From Octadecabacter sp. (GTDB lineage Bacteria; Pseudomonadota; Alphaproteobacteria; Rhodobacterales; Rhodobacteraceae), in assembly GCA_018500065.2 (NCBI GenBank), contig JAHBAO020000207.1:1-5250 (forward strand): a stretch of DNA of 5,250 nt, written 5' to 3'. Below, in pieces: positions 1-5,250 of this stretch (the stretch's first letter is position 1; each line of letters begins with the position of its first letter). Under the pieces are notes generated by a model. The model worked only from the letters and a program-made list of their open reading frames with translations. It was not told the DNA's origin and did not search any database. The translations under genes and the position numbers were made by a program.

Positions 1-1
1 A

Positions 2-7
2 AGGAAG
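2..7 (+). promoter_or_regulatory. Ribosome binding site of the cold-shock gene
   Basis: AGGAAG lies 7 bases before the ATG at 15 and is a good Shine-Dalgarno match. It decides between two overlapping ATGs. The one at 10 opens a different frame that does not encode a known protein, while the one at 15 opens the cold-shock domain. The promoter and the long 5' leader typical of cold-shock genes lie outside the window. Confidence 0.7.
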
Positions 8-14
8 ACATGAC

Positions 15-221
15 ATGGCCAACGGTACAGTCAAATGGTTCAACACAACAAAAGGCTTCGGCTTTATCGCTCCTGAAACTGGCGGCAAGGACGTTTTCGT
101 TCACATCTCCGCAGTTGAGCGTTCCGGCCTCACAGGTCTGGCAGACGATCAAAAGGTAACTTTTGACGTTGAAGCTGGCCGCGACGGTCGTGAGTCCGCG
201 GTTAACCTCGCACTCGCATAA
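15..221 (+). CDS. CspA-family cold-shock protein
   Basis: This 68-residue protein consists of a single cold-shock domain, the normal length for the family. It begins MANGTVKWFN, carries the RNP1 motif KGFGFI (residues 13-18) and the RNP2 motif VFVHI (27-31), and the aromatic residues on these strands are those that stack on nucleic-acid bases. Family members bind single-stranded RNA or DNA in the cytoplasm and act as RNA chaperones; some are cold-induced, others constitutive or growth-phase dependent. Which type this is cannot be told, because the leader is cut off by the window edge. Codons such as CGT, GCT and AAA are more frequent here than in the C-rich operon downstream, which fits high expression. 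The gene is monocistronic, with a strong terminator 24 bases after its stop. The family call is secure; the paralogue number is not. Confidence 0.97.
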   Translation: MANGTVKWFNTTKGFGFIAPETGGKDVFVHISAVERSGLTGLADDQKVTFDVEAGRDGRESAVNLALA

Positions 222-245
222 GCTTTCGACCTACGGGTCAAAGTT

Positions 246-277
246 AAGGGCGGTTCCTTCGGGGACCGCCCTTTTTC
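246..277 (+). terminator. Rho-independent terminator of the cold-shock gene, shared with the convergent gene
   Basis: A 12-bp stem (arms 246-257 and 262-273, one G-U pair) closes a UUCG tetraloop on a C-G pair, a very stable hairpin. On the plus strand the run of T at 272-276 follows directly, as in an intrinsic terminator. Read on the minus strand, the same hairpin is followed by TTAACTTT, a poorer U-tract, so it may also stop transcription arriving from the small gene at 299-541. It occupies the gap between these two convergent genes. Confidence 0.93.
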
Positions 278-298
278 GTAGTCAATTCAGTTTTCGAC

Positions 299-541
299 CT
301 AGGCCGCAGCGACTTTTTCGTCTTCAACACTTTCTGGCGCAGGCAGCGCCAGCGCTTCGTCCGGCATCTGCTCTGGCAGATCGACCGTGATCCGCCCTGT
401 ATTCAGATCAACCCCAACAACAGGCTTGTCCACCATCAGCGCCAAAACGTTATTCAATTCATCAACCGCACGCGCAACAGTACTGCGCTGCGTTTCGACT
501 TGCGCCTTACCGCCAACTTTTTCGAACAAAAACTTAAACAT
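299..541 (-). CDS. Small conserved-looking protein of unknown function
   Basis: I do not recognise a named family. From the chosen start the protein has 80 residues. A short basic and aromatic N-terminus (MFKFLFEKVGGK) is followed by a probable helix (about 13-37), a short segment resembling two beta strands (VVGVDLNTGRITVDLPEQ, 41-58), and a Pro/Ala/Glu-rich acidic tail (59-80). There is no signal peptide and no membrane segment. The start at 541 is preferred over the in-frame ATG at 553, because GGGGGA (551-546) lies 4 bases before it and serves as ribosome binding site, whereas nothing similar precedes 553. It is the last gene of the minus-strand cluster and ends just before the shared terminator. 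A perfect palindrome about 20 bases upstream suggests its own regulated promoter. A real gene is likely from the ribosome binding site, the protein-like composition and the fit between regulatory elements. Confidence 0.75.
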   Translation of the reverse strand: MFKFLFEKVGGKAQVETQRSTVARAVDELNNVLALMVDKPVVGVDLNTGRITVDLPEQMPDEALALPAPESVEDEKVAAA

Positions 542-545
542 AACG

Positions 546-551
546 TCCCCC
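546..551 (-). promoter_or_regulatory. Ribosome binding site choosing the second ATG of the small protein
   Basis: On the minus strand GGGGGA stands 4 bases before the ATG at 541-539 and overlaps the alternative ATG at 553-551. The upstream ATG has only AATGCGAAATC before it, with no purine-rich core. This supports initiation at 541. Confidence 0.55.
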
Positions 552-561
552 ATGATTTCGC

Positions 562-582
562 ATTGAGTTTAATAAACTCAAT
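562..582. promoter_or_regulatory. Perfect 21-bp palindrome, candidate operator
   Basis: Two 10-base arms, ATTGAGTTTA (562-571) and its exact reverse complement (573-582), flank a single central A. It lies about 20 bases upstream of the start at 541, where the -10 region or transcription start of that gene would be expected; TTTATT inside it could serve as a -10 hexamer. Its symmetry and length suit a dimeric repressor. It does not match the sites I know for FNR (TTGAT-N4-ATCAA) or RirA (TGA-N9-TCA; here the gap is 11). It could alternatively form an RNA hairpin in the leader, but it is AT-rich and has almost no loop. The regulator is unknown. Confidence 0.6.
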
Positions 583-644
583 CAACAGACGGGAGGGGAA
601 ACACCCGCAATCCTTCCCACAACAGGGAGCCGTGCAGGAATGGG
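583..644. other. Short intergenic stretch without a recognised gene
   Basis: Apart from the palindrome on one side and the hairpin on the other, I see no convincing gene here. On the minus strand TTG-starting hexamers occur upstream of the palindrome and could supply a -35 element for the small gene at 299-541, but none is close to consensus. Confidence 0.3.
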
Positions 645-664
645 CGCAGCAGTTAGCCGCTGCG
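645..664 (-). terminator. Hairpin just after the short dodecin-like ORF, weak terminator or processing stem
   Basis: On the minus strand an 8-bp stem (CGCAGCGG paired with CTGCTGCG, one G-U) closes a CTAA tetraloop. It starts about 10 bases after the stop codon at 675. The plus-strand version has an A-C mismatch, so the structure favours minus-strand RNA. No U-tract follows (CCCATTCC), so it is not a textbook intrinsic terminator. It may stabilise a 3' end or assist termination. Confidence 0.35.
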
Positions 665-674
665 TCCAGTCGTT

Positions 675-767
675 TTAGTCGTTCAGAACGAACGTAACCT
701 TCAACACCACGCGGTACTCGTCGATCTTTCCATCGCTAACGGTGACTTTTGCGACTGAATTGGACAT
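675..767 (-). pseudogene. Dodecin remnant with an internal in-frame deletion (30-codon ORF)
   Basis: An intact ATG-to-TAA frame of 30 residues carries the N-terminus of a dodecin (MSNSVAKV) joined directly to the C-terminal part of one (VSDGKIDEYR, then VVLKVTFVLND). Dodecins are small flavin-binding dodecamers of about 65-75 residues with a beta-alpha-beta-beta fold. Here the first strand and the last hairpin remain, but about 35-40 residues holding the helix and most of the second strand, including the flavin-contacting region, are absent. The join lies around KVT. Full-length members of this subtype, as I recall them, carry KV both near the N-terminus and just before this C-terminal block, so deletion between short repeats is plausible. 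A good ribosome binding site (AGGGAGA) and an open frame show that it may still be translated. I call it a probable pseudogene; a functional micro-protein is the alternative. Confidence 0.7.
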
Positions 768-773
768 AAACAG

Positions 774-780
774 TCTCCCT
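774..780 (-). promoter_or_regulatory. Ribosome binding site of the dodecin-like ORF
   Basis: On the minus strand AGGGAGA precedes the ATG at 767 by 6 bases, which is good spacing. Its preservation indicates that the translation start of the former dodecin gene is still intact although the gene body is shortened. Confidence 0.6.
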
Positions 781-838
781 ATTGGTTACGGGGCCACGCT
801 ATCGCTCCTGCCGATGAAGGTCTACGCGTCGTGACGGG

Positions 839-1441
839 TTAGTCAGAAATCAGCTCAAGAACCGCTGGTCCGATGCCTTCAACAATTTCTCCAACACCAA
901 CTGCGTTCGGATGAATGCCGTCCGCTTGCATATAAAGCGCACGCGCCGCGTCGAGGTCTGCGCCGTCATTCAAGGGCGCAAAATAATCCGCGTACAGCTC
1001 AAGCCCGTAAACCTGTGCCAAATCCGAATACATGCCCTCAAACGCCGCCTCATAGTCAGGCCCATAATTTGACGGCGCATCCAACCCCACTAACAGCACC
1101 TCAACACCAGCATCCTGTGCGGCACGCAAAATCCCGTCCAAATTTGCACGGCTCACTGCTGGATCAATGCCGCGCAACAAATCATTGCCACCAAGATTTA
1201 CGATCATCGCGTCCACATCCGGCGTCAGCGTCCACGCCACACGGGACAATCCGCCCGCCGTCGTGTCACCCGAAACGCCAGCATTAATCACCTCAACATC
1301 CGCGCCCTGCGCCTGCAACCACGCCTCCAGCCGCGGCACAAACCCGTCATCAACCGGCAATCCATACCCTTGCGTCAGTGAATCCCCCAACGCCGCAATC
1401 GTCACAGTTTCCGCCTGCACAGCGCCAACTGCTAAAATCAT
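839..1441 (-). CDS. TesA-like periplasmic arylesterase / lysophospholipase (SGNH/GDSL hydrolase)
   Basis: This is a serine esterase of the TesA/arylesterase branch of SGNH hydrolases, which cleave acyl and aryl esters, acyl-CoA thioesters or lysophospholipids. Numbered from the ATG at 1441 (200 residues), block I is ALGDSLTQGYGLP with nucleophile Ser21, block II is NAGVSGDTTAGG with Gly58, block III is GGND with Asn86, and block V is DGIHPN with Asp174 and His177. All catalytic and oxyanion residues are present. Signal-peptide features precede the domain: RATRN, a hydrophobic stretch, then AVQA before ETVTI, pointing to export to the periplasm. The ATG at 1441 falls inside this hydrophobic stretch, so the true start is probably upstream, at a GTG at 1537 or an ATG at 1479 that is one base out of frame. 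It is divergent from the ABC operon, as tesA is from ybbA in E. coli. The function is clear; the substrate is not. Confidence 0.93.
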   Translation of the reverse strand: MILAVGAVQAETVTIAALGDSLTQGYGLPVDDGFVPRLEAWLQAQGADVEVINAGVSGDTTAGGLSRVAWTLTPDVDAMIVNLGGNDLLRGIDPAVSRANLDGILRAAQDAGVEVLLVGLDAPSNYGPDYEAAFEGMYSDLAQVYGLELYADYFAPLNDGADLDAARALYMQADGIHPNAVGVGEIVEGIGPAVLELISD

Positions 1442-1454
1442 CCCCAAACAAAGG

Positions 1455-1482
1455 TTGCGGGTTGCGCGAAATACCCCATATC
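1455..1482 (+). promoter_or_regulatory. Weak candidate promoter of the ABC operon
   Basis: TTGCGG (1455-1460) and CATATC (1477-1482) are separated by 16 bases and lie about 30 bases before the ATG at 1515. Each matches only three of the six sigma-70 consensus positions, so this is a suggestion based mainly on position in the narrow divergent gap. Confidence 0.22.
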
Positions 1483-1514
1483 CAAGGGAACCAATCTTAC
1501 CAAAGGCCAGCCCT

Positions 1515-2201
1515 ATGTCCGATGCCCTGACGCTCACCGATATTTCCCTGTCCCTCAGCGGCAATGCCGGCACAGTCGACATCCTCCACGACATTTCGCT
1601 TTCGGTCGCGACGGGTGAAACTTTGGGGCTGGTCGGGCCAAGTGGGTCTGGCAAATCGTCACTCCTGATGCTCATGGGCGGGTTAGAAACCGCCACGTCT
1701 GGGTCTATCACGGCGCTCGATACTGACATCACTCGCATGGGTGAAGATGACCTTGCCCGCTTTCGTAGGGATAATATGGGGGTGGTGTTCCAGTCTTTCC
1801 ACCTCATTCCCACAATGACCGCGCTTGAAAACGTCGCGACTCCGCTTGAACTTGCCGGCGTGCGCGATGCTTACGGGCGCGCCACAGCTGAACTCGCTGC
1901 TGTTGGCCTTGCCAACCGCACCGATCACTACCCCGCGCAGATGTCCGGTGGTGAACAACAGCGCGTTGCCCTCGCCCGCGCCTCTGTCACACGCCCCAAG
2001 TTGCTTCTTGCGGATGAACCCACTGGAAACCTTGACGAAACCAACGGCGCCGCGATCATCGACATGCTGTTCGGCTTGCGCGAACAACACGGAGCGACCC
2101 TGATCATGGTCACTCATTCAAATGAACTCGCCGCCCGCTGCGACCGCGTGATCCGCCTGCGCGATGGCCGCATTGATACCCTTCAGGCCGCCGCGGAATG
2201 A
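1515..2201 (+). CDS. ABC transporter ATP-binding protein (YbbA/LolD/MacB-type)
   Basis: This 228-residue protein is a single nucleotide-binding domain, the usual length for the LolD/YbbA group. It has Walker A GPSGSGKSS (41-49), the Q-loop Gln93 in VVFQSFHLIPT, the signature SGGEQQR (144-150), Walker B LLLADEPTG (163-171) with catalytic Glu168, and the H-loop His201 (VTHS). The FQSFHLIP and DEPTGNLD wording is typical of ATPases that pair with FtsX/MacB-type permeases. These act by mechanotransmission across the inner membrane rather than by classical import. The start at 1515 gives the standard MSDAL...L..ISLSL beginning, and a weak AAGG lies 8 bases upstream. Longer in-frame starts back to 1167 run antisense through the esterase and are not credible. 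Its stop overlaps the next gene by 4 bases, so the two products are probably made and assembled together. It resembles E. coli ybbA by context as well as sequence. Confidence 0.96.
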   Translation: MSDALTLTDISLSLSGNAGTVDILHDISLSVATGETLGLVGPSGSGKSSLLMLMGGLETATSGSITALDTDITRMGEDDLARFRRDNMGVVFQSFHLIPTMTALENVATPLELAGVRDAYGRATAELAAVGLANRTDHYPAQMSGGEQQRVALARASVTRPKLLLADEPTGNLDETNGAAIIDMLFGLREQHGATLIMVTHSNELAARCDRVIRLRDGRIDTLQAAAE

Positions 2202-4729
2202 CCCTCGCCCAACTCCAACTCGCATGGACTTTCGCCAAACGCGAACTGCGCGGCGGCTTACACGGCTTTCGCATCTTCCTCGCCTGCCTCGCCCTTGGTG
2301 TCGCCGCGATTGCCGCCGTCGGAACCGTGCGCGCCTCCATCCAATCCGGCCTTGAAGCCGAAGGCGCAGCCCTTCTTGGCGGCGATGCCGTTGTGCGCTT
2401 CACCTACCGCTTTGCCAATGACGATGAACGCGCTTGGATGTCCTCCATCGCAGCCCGCGTCTCTGAAACCACCGATTTTCGCTCAATGTTGGTCGTTAAC
2501 CGCGACACAGTCGAACGCGGCCTCACCCAAGTCCAAGCCGTAGATGACCTCTACCCTCTTATCGGCGAAACCACCCTCGATCCGCCCATGCCTCTTGCGC
2601 AAGCCTTTGCAGGCGACGCAACTCACCCCGGCGGCGTGATTGAGCGTGTCCTCGCAGACCGCCTCGGCCTCACTGCGGGCGACACCTTTAACTTAGGCGA
2701 TCAAACCTTCTTCCTCTCGGCAATCCTCGTCTCCTATCCCGACAATTCCGGCGGCGGTTTCGGCCTCGGCCCTCGCACGCTCGTGCTGTTGCAAGACCTC
2801 GAAAATTCCGGCCTACTGGCAACAGGCACCTTGATGGAAAGCAACTACCGCCTCGATCTCCCCGAAGACGCGGACCTCGCAGCCCTCGAAGCGCAAGCTG
2901 AAACCAAATTCGAAAACGCTGGCCTGCGCTGGCGTGACGCCCGCGAAGGCGCCCCCGGTGTCGGGCGTTTCGTGGACCGCATCGGCGCATTCCTTATCCT
3001 CATCGGGCTTTCAGGCCTCGCCGTTGGCGGCGTCGGCGTCTCCTCCGCCGTGCGCTCCTACCTCAGCGGCAAATCCCCCGTCATCGCGATCCTGAAAACC
3101 CTCGGCGCAACGCGGCGCACCATTTTCCTGACCTACTTCCTGCAAATCGGCGTCCTCACGCTTGTCGGCGTCACCCTCGGCCTCATCCTCGGAACCGCAA
3201 TCCCCCTCGCCTTCGCCCCCATCATCGAGGCCCGCCTGCCAATCCCGTCCGATTTCACCCTGCACGCAGCGCCCCTGTTTGAGGCCGCAATCTACGGCAT
3301 TCTCGCCGCCCTCATCTTCACGCTTTGGCCTCTCGCCCGCACCGAAGACATCAAACCCGCCACCCTGTTCCGCGATGCTTTTGGTGCAGGAAAAACCCTT
3401 CCGGCATCAAAATACCTCCTCACAACGCTCCTCCTTCTCACCACCCTCATTGGCGCCGCCATCCTGTTCACCGGCACGGCATTCCTCACCCTGTGGACCA
3501 CTGGTGGTATCCTGTTCGCGTTGGCCCTTTTGGTCGCAGCCGCCGCCGTCGCCCGCTGGACTGCGGGTCGGTTCCGACGCCTTAGTCGGGGTCGTCCTGC
3601 CCTACGCGCCGCCCTTGGTTCAATCGGCGCACGCGGCGGCGACACGACATCCGTGGTCCTCTCTCTCGGCCTTGGCCTCGCGGTGCTTGCCGCTGTCGGC
3701 CAGATAGACGGCAACCTGCGCAATTCTATCGCCAACGAACTCCCCGACGTCGCCCCAAGCTACTTTTTCGTCGACATCCAGCCCGATCAAATCGACGGCT
3801 TTCGCGCCCGCCTCGACACCGACCCTGAGGTGTCGCAGTACGAAGCCGCCCCAATGCTGCGCGGCATCATCACCCAGATCAACGGCATTCCCGCCCGCGA
3901 TTTCACCGACCACTGGGTGCTACGCGGCGATCGCGGCATCACCTATTCCGCCGAACCGGGCGACGGGACAGTCATCACCAAAGGTGAGTGGTGGCCTGAA
4001 GACTATACAGGCCCGCCGCTTATCTCGTTCGCCGCCGAAGAGGGCCTCGAGATGGGCCTCAAGATCGGCGACACCATCACCACAAACATTCTCGGGCGCG
4101 ACATCGACGCGACCATCGCCAGTTTTCGCGAAGTGTCATTTGAAGACGCGGGCATGGGCTTCATCATGTCGATGAACCCAAGTGCCCTGCAAGGCGCACC
4201 CCATTCGTGGATCAGCACAGTCTACTCGACACCCGAAGCCGAAACCGCGATTCTTCGCGACCTCGCCTCGGCCTATCCCAACATCACCGCCATCCGCGTG
4301 CGCGACGCGATTGACCAAGTCGTGCAGCTTCTCGCCGGCATCTCCGCCGCCACACGCTACGGCGCGCTTGCGACCCTGCTAACCGGTTTCCTTGTCCTCA
4401 TCGGCGCCGCCGCTGCAGGTATCCGCGCGCGCACTTATGAAGCTGCGGTTCTGAAAACCCTTGGCGCCTCCCGCGCCACCATCCTGCGCAGCTTCGCCCT
4501 ACGCTCCGCGCTTCTTGGACTGGCAGCGGGTCTCGTCGCGCTCGCAGCGGGGATCGCTGGCGGCTGGGCGGTTAGTACATTCATCATGGAAACCGACTAC
4601 ACGCCGATCTGGTCGTCAGCGGGCATCACCATCCTTGGCGGCATGGGCGCGACGCTGCTTGCAGGTCTCGCATTTGCATGGCCACCTCTCGCCGCGAAAC
4701 CTGCGCGCGTATTGCGAGCCCGCGAATGA
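2198..4729 (+). CDS. FtsX/MacB-family ABC permease (YbbP-like)
   Basis: This 843-residue inner-membrane protein is the partner of the preceding ATPase. I see about ten membrane segments: about 25-45; three at 262-285, 308-340 and 358-380; then 406-430, 434-454 and 485-502; and a final three at 720-742, 768-795 and 806-830. Two large extracytoplasmic regions (about 50-258 and 505-715) correspond to MacB-like periplasmic core domains. Each half ends in an FtsX domain with a matching coupling-helix motif, ILKTLGATRRTI (298-309) and VLKTLGASRATI (751-762), which should contact the ATPase. This duplicated build and length match the YbbP group and differ from single-FtsX proteins such as LolC, MacB or FtsX. 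It starts in an ATGA overlap with the ATPase gene and ends in another ATGA overlap with the next gene. Codon use is strongly C-ending throughout. The substrate is unknown; the YbbAP family has been suggested to act on envelope lipids or hydrophobic compounds. Confidence 0.95.
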   Translation: MTLAQLQLAWTFAKRELRGGLHGFRIFLACLALGVAAIAAVGTVRASIQSGLEAEGAALLGGDAVVRFTYRFANDDERAWMSSIAARVSETTDFRSMLVVNRDTVERGLTQVQAVDDLYPLIGETTLDPPMPLAQAFAGDATHPGGVIERVLADRLGLTAGDTFNLGDQTFFLSAILVSYPDNSGGGFGLGPRTLVLLQDLENSGLLATGTLMESNYRLDLPEDADLAALEAQAETKFENAGLRWRDAREGAPGVGRFVDRIGAFLILIGLSGLAVGGVGVSSAVRSYLSGKSPVIAILKTLGATRRTIFLTYFLQIGVLTLVGVTLGLILGTAIPLAFAPIIEARLPIPSDFTLHAAPLFEAAIYGILAALIFTLWPLARTEDIKPATLFRDAFGAGKTLPASKYLLTTLLLLTTLIGAAILFTGTAFLTLWTTGGILFALALLVAAAAVARWTAGRFRRLSRGRPALRAALGSIGARGGDTTSVVLSLGLGLAVLAAVGQIDGNLRNSIANELPDVAPSYFFVDIQPDQIDGFRARLDTDPEVSQYEAAPMLRGIITQINGIPARDFTDHWVLRGDRGITYSAEPGDGTVITKGEWWPEDYTGPPLISFAAEEGLEMGLKIGDTITTNILGRDIDATIASFREVSFEDAGMGFIMSMNPSALQGAPHSWISTVYSTPEAETAILRDLASAYPNITAIRVRDAIDQVVQLLAGISAATRYGALATLLTGFLVLIGAAAAGIRARTYEAAVLKTLGASRATILRSFALRSALLGLAAGLVALAAGIAGGWAVSTFIMETDYTPIWSSAGITILGGMGATLLAGLAFAWPPLAAKPARVLRARE

Positions 4730-5250
4730 CAAAATCAACCGTTCTGGAGCCCCGCTTTTTCGGCTATGGCAGCCTCGTGAACCTTGCCACTCACACCTAC
4801 CCCGATCCAGCATCCGCGAAACTAACCGGATGGCGGCGCGTTTGGCGGCACGCAAAGTCCCGTCCCGTGGCTTTTCTGTCCGTTGAACCCTGCCCAAACA
4901 CCACGTTGCACGGTATCACCGCCCGAGTCCCAAACGCCGATTGGGACGCTCTGGATGCACGCGAACACGCCTACCTGCGCCGCGATGTCACGCATCAATT
5001 CATCAGCCAAACCGCCGTCTATGAGGCCAATCCCGACCACACCGCGCCACCCAGTACCAGCCACCCGATCCTGCTCAGCTACCTCGATGTGGTGATCGCG
5101 GGTTACGACGCGTTGATGGGCGACGCAGGCCCTGCGCATTTCTTTGAAACAACAACAGGGTGGGGACCGATCCTTGATGACCGCGCCAGCCCGCTTTACC
5201 CTCGCGCACAACCGCTTTCGGAAAAGACCCGCCTTTGCGTCGATGACGCA
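4726..5250 (+). CDS. Gamma-glutamylcyclotransferase-like protein, 3' end outside the window
   Basis: An open frame of 175 codons starts at the ATG in the ATGA overlap with the permease stop and runs to the end of the window without a stop, so it is partial. The N-terminus holds FFGYGSLVN (11-19), the GYGSL loop that binds the gamma-glutamyl group in the AIG2/GGCT fold, and LTGWRRVWRHAKSRPVAFLS (33-52) continues the barrel. LDAREHAYLRRDV (76-88) places Glu80 where the family has its catalytic acid. Family enzymes turn gamma-glutamyl amines or peptides into 5-oxoproline, or trim related substrates, in the cytoplasm; no signal peptide is seen. The C-terminal part after about residue 100 is less typical and I cannot judge it fully. 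Translational coupling to the permease is likely, but a shared pathway with the transporter is not shown. Confidence 0.85.
   Translation, partial: MTKSTVLEPRFFGYGSLVNLATHTYPDPASAKLTGWRRVWRHAKSRPVAFLSVEPCPNTTLHGITARVPNADWDALDAREHAYLRRDVTHQFISQTAVYEANPDHTAPPSTSHPILLSYLDVVIAGYDALMGDAGPAHFFETTTGWGPILDDRASPLYPRAQPLSEKTRLCVDDA

Noticed and set aside
1..14. Cold-shock leader or thermosensor upstream of the cold-shock gene
   Set aside because: Only 14 bases upstream are visible, enough for the ribosome binding site but not for any leader structure.
680..690. Short palindrome CGTTC-A-GAACG
   Set aside because: It lies inside the conserved C-terminal codons of the dodecin remnant, has only 5-bp arms and is explained by coding sequence.
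500..697. Plus-strand open frame across 500-697
   Set aside because: It covers the 5' end of the small minus-strand gene, the palindrome, the hairpin and the end of the dodecin remnant. There is no ribosome binding site and no protein-like pattern.
1167..1514. Upstream extension of the ATPase reading frame
   Set aside because: This part is antisense to the conserved esterase domain, has low-complexity, non-protein-like composition, and ABC ATPases of this group start as at 1515.
1538..1813. Long upstream extension of the esterase frame on the minus strand
   Set aside because: It runs antisense through the Walker A region of the ATPase gene. The added residues resemble no esterase N-terminus, and the signal peptide would be buried.
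2688..3913. Several minus-strand frames opposite the permease gene
   Set aside because: They are Arg/Gly-rich shadows caused by the high GC of the permease gene, with no starts supported by ribosome binding sites and no recognisable domains.
4822..5211. Minus-strand open frame of 129 codons near the right end
   Set aside because: It is the shadow of the GGCT-like gene on the plus strand, whose GYGSL and Glu80 motifs are convincing.

Overview
The window looks like chromosomal DNA of an alphaproteobacterium, most likely a marine Rhodobacterales (Roseobacter-group) species. This is inferred from moderately high GC with C-rich third codon positions, weak Shine-Dalgarno signals, the style of the small proteins, and the gene set. 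I could not search a database, so the lineage is an inference. I see no tRNA, rRNA, CRISPR, insertion sequence or phage gene.

Layout. A CspA-type cold-shock gene (15-221, +) ends in a strong GC hairpin with a UUCG loop (246-277). This terminator is shared with a convergent minus-strand cluster, which read in its own direction runs: a TesA-like secreted GDSL/SGNH esterase (839 to about 1441 or further upstream), a 30-codon ORF that is recognisably the two ends of a dodecin with the middle missing (675-767), and a small acidic-tailed protein of unknown function (299-541). A perfect 21-bp palindrome (562-582) sits just upstream of the small protein and looks like an operator. Divergent from the esterase is a plus-strand operon: an ABC ATPase (1515-2201), a large FtsX/MacB-type permease (2198-4729) and the 5' part of a gamma-glutamylcyclotransferase-like gene (4726 to the window end, open). 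Its three genes are joined by two 4-base ATGA stop/start overlaps.

How the genes fit together. An arylesterase/TesA gene divergent from a YbbA-like ATPase and a YbbP-like permease is the same arrangement as tesA-ybbA-ybbP of Escherichia coli. The ATPase and permease should form one inner-membrane complex of the type VII (MacB/LolCDE-like) ABC superfamily. The esterase carries signal-peptide features and should act in the periplasm. The added GGCT-like enzyme would be cytoplasmic.

Most worth a second look: the internally deleted dodecin, the palindrome, and the esterase start. For the esterase, the charged part of the signal peptide lies upstream of the only nearby in-frame ATG, and a better ATG is one base out of frame across a run of four Gs.
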